This document shows positions 1 to 12,200 of a stretch of 64,000 nt of DNA, in pieces. The notes beneath the pieces are model-generated. The model had not been told where the DNA came from and did not search any database. It saw only the letters and a list, made by a program, of their open reading frames with translations. The DNA lies in the NCBI RefSeq assembly GCF_040712315.1, contig NC_134017.1, positions 898,001 to 962,000 of the forward strand, given 5' to 3'. Numbering within the stretch: position 1 is the first letter of the stretch; every line of letters starts with the position of its first letter. The stretch is from Castanea sativa (lineage: Eukaryota > Streptophyta > Magnoliopsida > Fagales > Fagaceae). The translations under genes and the position numbers were made by a program.

Positions 1-560
1 TTTTGTGAATATGACAGTTTTGTTTGGATTGAAATTGGCTTGAGAACGTTCTTACGAAGAAGAAGATTGTTCTTGAGCAAAATCTTCACCATTTTAACAA
101 ACATGTTTTTAGATCTTGATTTTTATGTTTTTTTTTTTTGTGTTTTTAATGGTGAAAGTACACAGTAGGTTACAACAGTTTAATATAGCTAACCTCATAA
201 AGGTAAGGTGCCAATTTTTAAAACATAAGTACGCAATTTAAATTTTAGCCAAATTACAGGTGAATAAATTGTAATTTGTCCTAAATTAATCGATCACTCA
301 AGTTTATTAATTAGTCCAATTGCATGCAATATACAATTAAATCACCGGTCTAAACTTAAACTTAAGTGCAACAAAAAATAAATCTTGACACATATGATGT
401 GCTCATGATAGGGAAAACCTTTCCAGGAAAAACCCCGACGGATGATATATAGTCACCACTCCCTGAAGAATCCACTAATAAAGATTAAAATTACAAGTAC
501 AAAGAATTTTAGCTGATCTCAACGTACTTCTCTACAGTTGAACCTACTGATCTATCTAAG
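1..560. other. Intergenic, no gene seen
   Basis: AT-rich spacer with no coding signal. Its right end (about 440-568) and the sequence after 3700 appear to be two halves of one older sequence split by the hAT-like insertion at 569-3699. Confidence 0.5.
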
Positions 561-1112
561 CTTAGATCGAAGAATGACAATGGATCTGGTTCGAGCCGAG
601 TTTTTTATGCCCAAACTCAACAAGCAGGCCCATACCTGTTATCCAGACCCAGCCCGTTTAATAAATGGGTTTTTTCTGGTTTCCAAACCTGCCTCGTCAG
701 GCCCCACAGGCCCTGTCCAGCCAGGTCAAATTTGGGCTTAATCCAGGGCACAAATCGTGGCCCAATCAAAAACTGTCCAACAATGTCTTTTTTTTAAGGC
801 CCAATCACTGTCCAACGATGTCCCTCATTTCCCTTCTAGGCTCTGTGTATTAACAACAACACAAAAACCAAATCAACCACAAACCAACTACAACAAATCA
901 ACTACTTTCCCAACAAATCAACTACAATGAACTAACCCTAAACACTACTCAAACAACAAGATTACCCACTATGACAGAATCTGTGTTTCTCCAAAAAAAA
1001 AAAAGGGCAACAAAAAAAATTTACACTTGATTTAAACCAAAGGTCGACTGATTAAAAGCAACAACCATTCCAACAAAGAAACATCACAATGATTTTAGCA
1101 ATAACGATTTCA

Positions 1113-1135
1113 TTAACAAACCCAAAGTTATTAAA
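1113..1135. repeat. 23-bp direct repeat, copy 1
   Basis: Identical to 3226-3248 and in the same orientation. The core is aaacccaaagttattaaa. The two copies bracket the small gene inside the hAT-like element, so they may mark the edges of the captured segment. Confidence 0.6.
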
Positions 1136-1313
1136 TATAATTGAAGTTCATTCCCAAAATTTTAACCATAATAAGTATTATTCATGAAACATAATATAAA
1201 AGTAACAAAAGATTCAACATGCGAGTAGCTCAGCACGGGAGGAACTAGTATATTTAATAATTGTGAAGCAAGAATATTTTGAATTCATGTCAATCTGTCT
1301 TCACATAGAAGTT

Positions 1314-2715
1314 TCATTCAGATTCCGCCAGTTTGCTCCACGTATCTCCATAAGACCTAGGCCATAAGTAAATTGGGAAATCATTAAGATTTTTTTTCCT
1401 TACAAAAAATTAAAAAGAAAATTGTCACAGATATCACATTCTAGTCCAAAAGTTTGCATCTTCACAGATCCTAAAAACTTCATTAAACAATAGACCAAAT
1501 TAAAAGGCATTTGATTTTACCTTAAAAAGGAAAAATTCTACAGTCGAACAAGTATATTATGTTTGGTTTAATCGGATCAAGTTTAAAGATTCTTGTGAAC
1601 AAATTCTAAAGTTACTATTATGCATACGAATTTGTTAAAATTGTGAGACTTACTTAAGCTCCTCAGCCAACTCTCCCAAAGTCATAAATTTTGCTGCCCA
1701 TCCTTTCTCGCGAATTATGTGATGGATTCTAGCTAACCTGTTAAAAAAAAAATCATTAGAATGAAAATAATAATTGAAACCACAAAATTTAATCAAATTG
1801 ATTCTGAATAAATACCAAGATGCCAAAAAGGAACATCATGTCAATGCAAAATCTTTATAATAAAAGTCATACAATATATCAACAACCCAATAGGCATAAA
1901 AAAAAAAATGCAAATTCCAAGGGTTTTATTGTATTAATAGGACTTATTTAGTATTTGGACTAGTACTATACTAGTAAGAAACCAAATACTACCAGTACAA
2001 GAAAGCGTTTTTTCTCCTTCTCTAAGTAGAGTTCATACAACCTCTTAAATACATTAAAAACCTATGTTTTCTGCTTTTTTTTTACAATCCCATAATCCTT
2101 TTTAAGCAACCCTAAACCCTGGATACACAAGTTCTCCAAACCCTAAACCCATAACTACTCTCCACTGGTAAGTTATAAATCCAACTGAAAGGGTCTATAT
2201 TATGCACCAACTAAACTCCAACGTAAACTCAAAATAGGACCATGAGTATATAAATAATTAGAACATGCAAAGCACATGATGAGATTTCTTTGAATTATAT
2301 GAAAGCATAGTAAAAACGAAAAACAGACATACTCGGATTTTTTTGCTCGTCTTTCAAACCTATAGACCAAGATGCAACACGATCAAATTAGTATCAACTC
2401 AGTAAAAGTCAACAATTAATTTAAATTAAATTAAAAAAGTAAAACCAAAAGCAAAACTTGCCACGAGCTCACTATGTCTCCTGAATGGAAAAACACATTC
2501 CAAATTACCAGAGAATAAACTACAAAAAAAAAAAAAAAGAGTAGCGGAATTAGTGTTTGGGTTAGGAGAAGAAGAAAAAGCAAAATCCAATTACTACATG
2601 ACAAAAAAACAAAACAAAACAAAACCCTAATCAATTAGCATAAATTCGTACCTATTAAGAAAGAATCCACCATTAATTGCTCAGGAAAAGTAATATCTTC
2701 CGTAGAATCCTCCAT
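1314..2715 (-). CDS. Small five-exon gene, unknown 78-aa protein
   Basis: Minus-strand exons at 2715-2652, 2480-2462, 2359-2333, 1737-1654 and 1356-1314 join in one frame to 79 codons ending in TGA. The product begins MEDSTEDITFPEQL, has a basic centre (WFERRAKKSELARIH) and an acidic-helical end (LGELAEELKSYG). It has no signal peptide, membrane segment or motif I recognise. Acceptors all end in AG. Donors are GT except intron 2, which would use a GC donor (G|GCAAGT); exon 2 is only 19 nt. If the GTAAGT after exon 4 is not used, translation stops at a TAA that overlaps it, giving a 65-residue form. The start is the first ATG after a plausible leader at 2716-2780. The gene lies wholly inside the hAT-like element, so it may be captured cargo. 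Splicing and expression are inferred only. Confidence 0.45.
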
Positions 2716-3225
2716 TGTGTAATTTTAGAGAGATCGATTGTACAAGAAGAATCTGAAACACGATGCAACCCTACTGTTAGTGTTATTTTTTTGGAGTGGG
2801 CGGTGCTGAACATCAACTATTTATTCTATTAAGTTTGGGGGCTTCGGTTTTTTTTTTTTTTTTTAATTATTATTATTATTATGGGTTAGTCCAGACTTTA
2901 GTAGATTGGGTCAACCTCAGCCCGGTCCGTATTTGTGCCAAGTCACTGCTCTTCTTTTTGCTCAAATCTTCACTGACAACCCCTCCAAACCTAAAATTGA
3001 CTTTGAAAAGTCCTACCTAACTCCCATCTTAGACTGAACATGACATGCACCTTTATGATTATGAGTTAGAGCACTCAGGACAAATTTTGACTAAAAGATC
3101 TGTTTTCCATTCTTTATATAGTTTTCTGTTCATTGGTGGGGAAATTACTTTTCTTTTTCCACTCACTGTCATGAACCTGAAAATTGACTATGAAGCTGCT
3201 TCAAATATTATAGCCTACCAGAATC

Positions 3226-3248
3226 TTAACAAACCCAAAGTTATTAAA
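3226..3248. repeat. 23-bp direct repeat, copy 2
   Basis: Second copy of the repeat at 1113-1135. It lies between the CT-rich leader of the hAT-like element and the cargo gene. Confidence 0.6.
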
Positions 3249-3707
3249 AAAAATAATAAATCGCAAGTTTTTAACTGGAAAAGAATCGAAAGATTGAAAT
3301 TAATCGCAGGTTCTTTTACTGAAAATATTGAAACGAACCTGTGAAGAAGCTTGAGACTGGCGATGAGCTTGAGGGTGAGTGAGAGTGGGAGAGGAGATTG
3401 AGTGAGAGAGGGACGGCAGCTGTATGAGAGGCTGAGTGAATTGAGTGAGGCCGGGTAGGGTAATTAGGTTTATATATATACACATACATAGGTGGTTTTT
3501 TTTGTAATTTAATATTTAAACGGGTCAGATATGGGTCAGGTCTTAACAAAACCCGGACCCGTTGCGGGTTTTTTAAATTTTTAAAAAAATAACAAAAACA
3601 AAAACAAAACCCGACCCTAATGTTAAACAAACCGGGTAAATTTCGGCCCATTAGGGTCGAGTCGGGTACCTGCGGGTCAGGCCTTTATTGCCATCCCTAC
3701 TTAGATC

Positions 3708-4675
3708 CAACTCAATTGGTCTACTCTTCTCTACAGACTTCTTTAATATGCATTAAACTCTATTCTGTGATTGACTCCTTATAGCAATCCTTAATTAATG
3801 TAGTTGATTGGTACAAAGTTTTTCACCGCAACACACTTCAATGGTGAATTGGAAATAGCTCGGCATAAAACCTTAGGCGCACAAAGTCATAGCAAACTCT
3901 CTTAGTTTGTGTGTCTTCTATCTCTATGATGACAATTGTAGAATATAGTTTTCATACCTCTGGGAACCCTAGTACACGAATCGCAAAATGGATCATGTGA
4001 TCATGAGCTAAAATAGAAAAATCTATTCAATTTTCTCGAAACTTGATTGATCGAAGGTGTCAAACTTTAGTAAATCTCAATAGGTTGACCAGGTATCAAG
4101 GTGTAGTCGAGATACTTGACTAAAAAGTATCTAATTAGCCCAAATAACAAAAAACATAAACCAATCAAAAACAAGATAAGACCAAACAACAACAAGTGAT
4201 CTAATTATTCAACCAAAAACCTACTATAAAACAAAAAAAAATAAAAAATCACTAAACATTCAAATTTGTAGCTCGTTCAACCTAGTCAATAAAAACAATC
4301 TCTAATTTTATTTTTCTCTAAAAAATGGTATCAAGAAAAATATTGTGGTTGTCAATTATCCTTAATTAATAGTGATGACAATTATATTCTTTTTGGCTTT
4401 GAAGTCACAACAATTACTCTTCTTAGTGACAACTCACAATTGTAGCAAATATTCAAATTATCACTTTATTAGATTTTGTATAATTTAAATTTTTTAGTGA
4501 CCACCTTAAAAATAATTTCTAAAACTATCACTAGAAGAAAGTATGAGAATTTGAATATAATAGATTCCTTTTATTACAAAGAATGTTATATTGAACAGTA
4601 CAAAAGGCATACCAAAGGGCGCTAAGATGTTACTCATATAAATCATCCAAGAGAGAGCTCCAATCTTTTATTTGG

Positions 4676-4681
<6 letters not shown>
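3708..4681. other. Intergenic, no gene seen
   Basis: AT-rich spacer without coding signal. No boundaries or known domain are visible. Confidence 0.5.

Positions 4682-4751
<70 letters not shown>
4682..4751. repeat. (CT)35 microsatellite
   Basis: An uninterrupted CT run of about 70 bp. Any reading frame through it is low complexity and not a gene. Confidence 0.95.
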
Positions 4752-4752
<1 letters not shown>

Positions 4753-4909
4753 AGGATACACAAAAGTATGAAAAATTATTTAAACACAACCAATACCTTT
4801 TTTGGATCTAAGTTCCTCATATTAAAACCTTTCATGGGTCTAAGATTACACCATTAGCCTAATGGATTGGGGTGTGAGAATGAATTTCACACTTGGTTTT
4901 GAAGACTAA

Positions 4910-5110
4910 GTGTTTGTTTGGATAGCTTATTTTTTGTCAGCATATTTTATTATTCAGCTTATTTTTGTTACTATTCATGGGTTCCACTACACTTTTTGCT
5001 ACTATTCATGGGTCCCACTGTATTATTTCAACTAACTTTTACCTTTATTTTTTATATTTTCAGCAAAAAAATTTCAGTTTCAGCAAAATAAACGGATCTC
5101 AAACAGACCC
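4910..5110. mobile_element. Tourist-like MITE (PIF/Harbinger type)
   Basis: A 201-bp element flanked by TAA on both sides (4907-4909 and 5111-5113). The ends are gtgtttgtttggata and, inverted, gggtctgtttgagat. The inside contains two copies of actattcatggg followed by ttccac or tcccac. Related decayed copies occur near 18.2, 33.0, 35.0 and 62.8 kb. It has no coding capacity. Confidence 0.7.
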
Positions 5111-5197
5111 TAAGAAATTATGTTAATTCCTATATGCAAAAGTCTAACCTACTTTATTTAAGTTGAACTTAGTGCTAGAGAAAAAAGTAAGTAGATA

Positions 5198-5851
5198 TAG
5201 GGATGGAGCTAGAACTTTGAGTTATGGGGGTGGCTATTTTATTGGCTATGTGCGGCGGTTTCAACCACTAATTCTGCTCTACTACTTAGCTAATGAGATT
5301 TTTTCTTTCTTTCTTTTTGTGCAGACAAGAACAAAATTATTTTTGCTTAGAATTTTTTAAAGGGCAAGGTTATTTATTTTGGATAAAATTGGTTAATTGA
5401 TCTTAATTTTTTTTTTTTAGTTTTACTATTGGTAATTTTATTGTTGAATTTTTTTTTTTGGCTTGTATATTTTTTTTTAGATTTTAGATCTATAAATTTT
5501 TTTTTTGGTCACTAAAATGAAGAAAATGTTAGAGTTACAAACTTTTTTTATAAATTACTGATGTGATAAATAATTACTAGTAAATAAAAAATTGATGTGA
5601 GTGATGAATCCATATGCGAACCAATAAGAATTTGCTATCAAAACAGTTTGTAAAAATGTTGTATAAAATTTTGTGAGTATAGCATTACTCTTAGAAGAAT
5701 CAATGATATTGTTTAAAAGGAAAAAAAAAAAAGTAATTTTATAGAACAAAATTACTAAAATTAGTCCACACATATATATATATATATAATATTTTTTAAA
5801 AAAACAATTTGAGGGGCAATGCCCCCGAGTCCAATGATACCTCCATCCCTG
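5198..5851. mobile_element. Non-autonomous hAT element with 8-bp target duplication
   Basis: A 654-bp element flanked by perfect agtagata copies at 5190-5197 and 5852-5859. Termini are tagggatggag and, inverted, cagggatggag. It is AT-rich, holds poly-T tracts and a (TA)n run near 5771-5788, and has no transposase sequence. Confidence 0.8.
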
Positions 5852-5859
5852 AGTAGATA

Positions 5860-6640
5860 TCATGATTCTAGTGTACTTACACTCATTCACTTTCATTCAT
5901 CCTAGTATTCCTAAAGCCTTTTGGTCTTCTAACATAAAAGGTGGCCGGAGGAGGAATAGCCTCTCATCGTATTACAACAGGGGCATTAGCATATTAGATA
6001 GATTATTCCATTAGTGGTTGATATCTCCGGTCTTAAAAATTGGTATAGTTTGAAACAAATAACTATCGAGAGATTTGTGATGCAACTAGAGCCGGTGTGG
6101 GCTAGGCATTGTAGAGCTAAATCACTTCCACTTTTGCTAGCATGGAGTTTGCCGAGGCTTCTTCCTTGAGTCCTGTCATGATCGTGCACCCAATGAAAGA
6201 GCTTTATTTATAAGTGGCATTGCCTTCACTCACTTGATTTTGCAGGATTGGTTCGATTTTTCATTTTTCTCTTAGTGGCTGGTACACTTCTTACTAAGCT
6301 CCAAAATCTCCCACTCAAACTCATTAGTTTCTTTTGTTCTTTCTCCAATTTCTCTTAGTGGCTGCACTGACTAGTAAGTTACTTTATTGAAGTTAAATGG
6401 AAATGGGGGAAGATGACTCATTTTTGTGTTGCAAAACAGCATGATTGAATTTAATTGGAAAACTTAGGCAACTCTTGAGGAATTACAACTAAATTTCGCC
6501 CTAGAAATATTTTAGTTCTTTAGCTTCGTGACCTCCAATCTAACAGTTGTAATATCATTAACCTCAACTAGCATTTTTTATTAGTTATTTTTTTATCTGT
6601 ATATAGCTACAGTAGATTTGAACTTATAGTGTTCATTTTA
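5860..6640. other. Intergenic, no gene seen
   Basis: Spacer with no convincing reading frame or repeat boundary. Confidence 0.45.
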
Positions 6641-6650
6641 TGATGATTGT

Positions 6651-6931
6651 TTTTTTTTTATGAACAAAAATGGGTAGGAGGAAACCTAAGTTGTCTTCCA
6701 CCTGGGTGTGACCTAATGGCACCCTACCCGCTAGGTCTAGGCTTGTAGGAGTAGGGGATCTTGACGAGTCATAACTATGCACCTAATTCTATCAAGAACG
6801 CTAGTGAGCATGAGCCAAGAGCATGAAGTTTTTTCTCGGATGCTTCCCATTGTGAGATTTGAACCCTGGACCTCCACCTCCCAAACCCTTGAGATGAGCT
6901 CATGACCACAAGAGCAACCACCTTTGGCGGT
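6651..6931 (-). mobile_element. tRNA-derived SINE
   Basis: Read on the minus strand, a tRNA-like head near 6931-6860 has a B-box match (ggttcaaatct, about 6857-6867) and an A-box-like stretch upstream (ttgctcttgtgg). A unique body follows, ending in an A-rich tail at 6651-6663. A 10-bp target duplication with one mismatch flanks it: tgatgattgt at 6641-6650 and tgatcattgt at 6932-6941. SINEs are transcribed by RNA polymerase III from these internal boxes and move with LINE enzymes; here both are inferred from structure. Confidence 0.65.
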
Positions 6932-6941
6932 TGATCATTGT

Positions 6942-7549
6942 GATTTATTATAAAGTTAAGACACCAATTGATATTTTGGTTAGGTGGGATCTGTACTTAG
7001 GTCTCTTATTCAATAACTAAAAAAAAAATTATTAGTAGCAAGAGCAATATTGAGTATCAACACAAAAAAATGTTGAGCACAAAATGAAATTTTCCCAAAA
7101 TTAAAGATCAAAAAGCATATTTAAGCCTTTATTTAAATCTCATCTTACCCATAATGTTGTTTATCAAATGAAGTTGTGGTACACAAAGAGGACAAGCCAA
7201 TGGAAATGCAATCACTAAGAACCACTAACCCTTTAGTTTAACCTTGGTCTCAATTTGATTTCATGCTAACATCCACAAAACTTATGTATAATAAACTGAG
7301 TTTTCTAACTAAAAAGGCAGTTTAATCCTGCTTGAGATATAAACATGCTTACTAATCTCTTTGACAACACCATAACATTTTGTAGATCCCTTTCTCCTAT
7401 TAAGTTGCTCCAGACAAGCTCATATGGACTCCAAACTCACATGGTAATTTCACAGTGAAGTCATCATATCTTTTAGGCCAATCCCCAATTTTACATGACT
7501 TGGGTTCTATATCAAAACATGAGTGAGAATATATATATATGGAAGCTGA
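6942..7549. other. Intergenic, no gene seen
   Basis: AT-rich spacer. No domain, repeat edge or RNA gene recognised. Confidence 0.45.
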
Positions 7550-7735
7550 TGCTTTGAAAAATTGCTAGGGACATTCTCCCAACCAAAGACACACTCAACA
7601 AAAGGAGGCCTCAAGCAGACATGTCCTGTGTCCTCTGTAATCAAGCAATGGAATCGGTCAACCACTTCTTTGTCTCATGCCCATATACAACCATATCATT
7701 CGGTCTCTCTCCATCGCCTATCCTAGTTATTAAGT
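7550..7735 (+). pseudogene. LINE fragment, zf-RVT zinc-binding region
   Basis: The plus strand encodes a short stretch resembling the zinc-binding domain that follows reverse transcriptase in plant LINEs (zf-RVT): an ILPTKDTLNKRR-type lead, then CVLC, NHFF and a final SCP giving a C-x2-C...H...C pattern. The frame cannot be followed on either side, so this is a short relic of a non-LTR retrotransposon. A similar family member is at 36.6-37.8 kb. Confidence 0.6.
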
Positions 7736-7739
7736 TTTA

Positions 7740-8520
7740 ATTTTTTTTTAAAGTACAAAGGATATACGAAGAAAATGTAATTCAATAATAAATTTGTCAA
7801 AATTCATCTTCAATAAAGAGATATTAAGTAAAATTGTAGTCTTATACTATAACAAATTTATAAATAAATCAAAAAAAAAAAAAGGAAAAAAAAAAGCCTA
7901 CACTGTGTACAAAGAACACCTTTCCTACTCTTTTCCAGGAATTTTTTGTGCTTCAAGGCCGAGTAACGTTTTCATTAGTTTAATGAACTGGAGCTTCGAA
8001 CTAAACGGAACAAGCCTCACGTACCCAAACCAAGATCAAAAAAAGGAAAAGAAGAAAATCCATAAAATAAAATAAAAAGTTTAAAAATAAAACAAACACT
8101 TTTACCAAAAGAAAAGAAACATAAAGAGGACTATGACAACCAGTAGTAAAAACTAGTAAAAAAAAAAACCAATCCTTGAGCATTTGTTTTGACTTTTTAA
8201 TCTATCGAAATCTATTGGAGCACTGACAACGTTGTTGTTGTTGCTGCTGCTGTTAAATTCACCTAGTCCGAATCTAATGGTCACCAAACTATGATGCAAA
8301 TTATCCCAAAAAACTTTATAGTACTATTCGTTTGGTTCAATTCCTTATAAGAAAAAAAAACACAACCTTGTTTTTTCTATTAGTATTTGTTTAATTATTG
8401 TTCACACATATACGAGTTTGGATTCTTGTGTTCTGTTGTTTCCAATCAGAACTTTTTTTTTTTTTATAACTTTTATCACTTCTCTCTCTCCTTATTTTTC
8501 CTAGATTTGACGTTTGACCT
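7740..8520. other. Intergenic, upstream of the ARID-PHD gene
   Basis: AT-rich, with poly-A tracts and a short GTT/GCT trinucleotide run near 8229-8254. Probably holds distal promoter sequence of the gene that follows; no defined element recognised. Confidence 0.4.
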
Positions 8521-8527
8521 GAGGTTA

Positions 8528-8541
8528 GATATATAAAATAT
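8528..8541 (+). promoter_or_regulatory. Candidate TATA box of the ARID-PHD gene
   Basis: An atatataaaatata stretch lies about 715 bp upstream of the start codon. If used, transcription would start near 8565 and give a leader close to 690 nt. A gag|gtaaag donor-like site near 8955 means the leader could hold an intron. Inferred from sequence alone. Confidence 0.35.
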
Positions 8542-8662
8542 AATCTGTTTTTTTGGTGAATATGTGCATTTGATTTTGTGTTTTTTTTTTTTTTTTTATT
8601 TCAAGAAGTTGTTTTTAATTGTTATATATAGTTTCTCTTTTGAAATAAAATAATTGGGGGAT

Positions 8663-8728
8663 ATGAGAATTAAGGGACTAGGGTTACCTTTTCTTACTTT
8701 ACTTCTCTATTGGGGTGCCTGTTTATGA
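8663..8728 (+). other. Candidate upstream ORF in the leader
   Basis: A 21-codon frame (MRIKGLGLPF...) with its own TGA lies in the predicted leader of the ARID-PHD gene. It would reduce initiation at the main start if retained in the mature mRNA. Confidence 0.3.
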
Positions 8729-9252
8729 TTTCATAAGCTGCGGGCTCACTTGGGTCGTCGATTTTTTCTTGATTTTCTCATCTGGGTTGTTCAAAGTTCC
8801 TTGATTTCCCATCTGGGTCGGTGAGTTTTTCTGCTTTTATTGTCTGAAGCAGCGTGTTTTCTCATCTGGGTCTTGCCTGTTTTTCTTCTTATCTTAGCAG
8901 CTTTCGACATTGAATTTCTGGGCTTTTTTTTCCTCTTTTGATTGAATCAGAGAGGTAAAGTTGATTGATTTCCTTCTTATATTCTGTTACCAGTGTTTGA
9001 GGTCTTCGATTTTGGCTTTTTTTCCAGAGTTTTGGCTGGGGGATGTGTTGTACACTTCTTTCATTGTTTGATAGAAGGAAGAATTAAGTTAGAAAATTGA
9101 TCAGGTTTGGTAGAAATTGGTGCAGCAGTTAAGGGGTTTTCAATCCCAGGGGGGGGATGCTATGATTTTTGGGCTGTAACTTTTCTGTATCCAGCATCTG
9201 GGGCTTTGTTGGGAAAGAAAGTGAGGTGTTTCTACTCTCTGGGAATTGTTAA

Positions 9253-12200
9253 ATGATGTTTCATTCACAAGGGGCTTCAAAACACGCTTGTAGTCTTCTT
9301 GCTGTCACCAGTGACAAAAATTTTGAAGATAAACTCAAGAAGGATGTTTTGGAAGATAAGCCGAGATATCCCTTTCCAGAATTGGTGTCCTCTGGACGTT
9401 TGGAGGTGCAGTAATCTATTTTTGGTTGTAAATTTCCTGTAATGAATATTAGATTGTACTAAAGAGTATAGGCATTTATGGGTTCAATGCGAAAATTGTT
9501 ATGGATTAAATTATAAGAAATTTTTTATGGTTCCCAGTTCCTAGTTCATTGTTGGCTTCTTTTACTATAGTTATATTTATCCCTCTCTGACTGCAGGTTC
9601 AGACTCTGAACAATCCAAGCAAAGACGAGTTATGTAAGACTCTGGAATCATATAAGCCGAGCATTGTGTACTTGCAAGGAGAGCAGCTTGAGAATGATGA
9701 AGTTGGGCCTCTGGCGTTTGGAGGTGTTGGTGTGTCCACCCCGGACGCTATATCTGAGATCTTTGCTACCACATTGCCTACTGCTGTATGTGATACATCT
9801 AAGTTGAACATGTTTTTGTGGTTTAGATCATTCCATTGTCTTACCACTCCCCGTTATGGTGGGTGGGGTAGGGGTTGCATCTATTTCTGAATTCATGTTC
9901 TTTACTATCTCGTTTGCTGCTAATTGGATTGCTACATGCATCTCCACCTTTTACTTTCCTATGTGTTTGTTCTTTTTATTTTTATTTTTTAAATCTTCCA
10001 GTGTTTATTTTTTATGCTTATAGCACTTGCACAATAGAATCCTTAAATATTGGAACATATGGTCAATAGCGTCAGTGTGGTAAAAAAAAGGGAAGGTGAG
10101 TGAGTATAGAGACAAAAAATAAGAGGTTTAAAATTTCACTAATGTTTCCTAATCAACTGAATTGAACATATATTTAACAATAAAGAGATATGGATTCAGC
10201 ATGTGTTAGTTATTTTGGTAGAAAATTAACATTTAGTAAGAAATCAGCAAGGATTCTGTAATGTAGATGAAATTTGTAAACAAGTTCATCATAGCTTGTG
10301 CGGTTCTGCATGGTCTTATGTAGCTTAGTCCCATGAACCCCAACTGTTCTCCACCTTTTGTTAATAATGTGTTATGTGGCTGAGCATTTGTTTCCTTTGA
10401 TATGGTGAAGGTGCATTACTACATTTGGCATTTGATCTGATTTGATTTCAAATGTGTGTGCAGGTTTATTTGGAAATCCCAAATGGAGAAAAGTTAGCAG
10501 AGGCACTTCACACAAAGGTGACTTTCGAAAAGATTTCTAAGCATGCCTTATTGTGTTTACAGTTCATTATTATATTAAAACATTGAAAGCTTGTGTTTGC
10601 AATGGTTTAATGTAATCTTTCAAGGAAAAATTTAATTCGATTGATATGCTTTATTGTTTCAGGGGATTCCCTATGTGATATATTGGAGGAATGCAATTTC
10701 TTGTTATGCTGCTTGCCATTTTCGTCACGCATTATTTTCAGTTGTACAGAGGTATATTATCTCTTACCAAAGTGCATGTCGTGGCTTTTACTTTATTTTG
10801 GAATGTTCTGTGAATGAATAGTGCATAGTTGAGCTTTAGATAAATGATGGGCTAAGAATTGGAATCTTGGATAATTTACGTTCGTACATGCATACGTAAA
10901 AAAGAGTCACTTTATTGTCTTCCATTAATTTGGAATGCCATATAGGAGTTCAATCAATCGGGTGGTGGTCTGCAATTTTTGAGACCCTAGTGACTAAATA
11001 ACCTAGTCTATGAACAGTTATTTCTCTCTGCACGTTTGGAGGCAAGATAAATCATCTCATTTTGGAGCAAAGCTACTCTCTCTCTCTCTCTCTCTGATTA
11101 AGGGTCAGATTATATGCATTAGCTTTTCTGCGTCTATATGCACACATGTCGAAACATGTTTTATTGGTTGATAAAATGGTATAATGATAACCAGAAACTT
11201 TTTATGTTTGGATCTTTTAGTTATCTATTTTGGATTGTTGGCTGAATGGATCAATGGTATTTTGATTGAGCTGTTGATGCTTGTCTAGATCTATGAGCTT
11301 GCCCTTGTGACCTCTCAATGTGGTAGTTTGGCACACAGCATTACATGGTATCCATAGCATGCTTCTTTTGAGCGAAACCCTAATAAATAAAATCTATTTA
11401 TGGATATTACCAAGTGGTCTTACAAGCACATAGGAAGTTAGATCAGGGACCCTGTTGCATGGAGGATTACACTTACAGGGTACCCAGATCCCTGGCCCTC
11501 AACAATGGTGCACATGGGCTGCTGCTGCCTCTGTATCTCTCTTTTTAAAATTTTTTTTTTTTCCTGGTGGGACAAAAACTTGGGGAGGGGGGAGTCTTGG
11601 AGTGCTAAAATTATATGAGCTTGAGATGGCATTTAATCTTTATCTCTTTTGTTGGATTGCAGTTCATCTACTCATACATGGGATGCTTTCCAACTTGCGC
11701 GTGCTTCCTTTAGACTTTATTGTGTACGAAATAGTCAAGTTCTTCCCGCTAACAGCCATAAAGTTAATGATGAGCTGGGGCCATGCCTTCTAGGGGACCG
11801 TTTGAAAATCAATGTTGACCCTCCTGAGGTAGATGCAGAGGAAGATGATGAAAGTTCTTTAGGTACTTTGCCTGCTATAAGGATACATGATGATGATGTG
11901 AGCTTGAGGTTTCTTGTTTGTGGAGTGCCATCCTCATTGGTAAGCTGGAATTGATTTCTCTTTACTGGTCGTTATCTGATGGTTCTTGAGGAACATATGC
12001 ACCTAATTTCATGGTTAGACAAACACAGTCATCCTCCCACATTTATATTTTGTTGGTAGTTTTCTTATGGACAGATTTCTTTTCAGGATTCGTGCTTGTT
12101 AGAATCATTGGAAGATGGCCTCAATGCCCTCTTGAACATTGAAGTAAGTTCAATGAGGATTGTCTGCAATTATTCTTCAATTAACTTGAGCTTATGTTTC

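Larger units (their letters stand above)
569..3699 (-). mobile_element. hAT-like DNA transposon carrying cargo
   Basis: A 3.1-kb element bounded by a perfect 8-bp target duplication, cttagatc, at 561-568 and 3700-3707. The right terminus, read inward on the minus strand, starts tagggatggcaat, a common plant hAT end. The left terminus, gaagaatgacaat, matches it at 8 of 13 positions; four of the five differences are G-to-A, as expected of an old methylated element. Both subterminal regions are rich in gggtc/gaccc-type words. From 3699 down to about 3300 there is a CT-rich leader of the kind seen ahead of hAT transposases, but I see no transposase coding sequence. The middle is occupied by a small spliced gene on the minus strand. 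The 8-bp duplication and the family resemblance are seen directly; calling it hAT is inference from both. Confidence 0.65.

Noticed and set aside
2100..2155. Telomere-like ccctaaaccc words
   Set aside because: Only a few scattered units in an intron; too short for an interstitial telomere array.
9411..9416. GTAATC as donor of ARID4 exon 1
   Set aside because: Using it puts exon 2 out of frame with an early stop; the GT at 9406 keeps frame.
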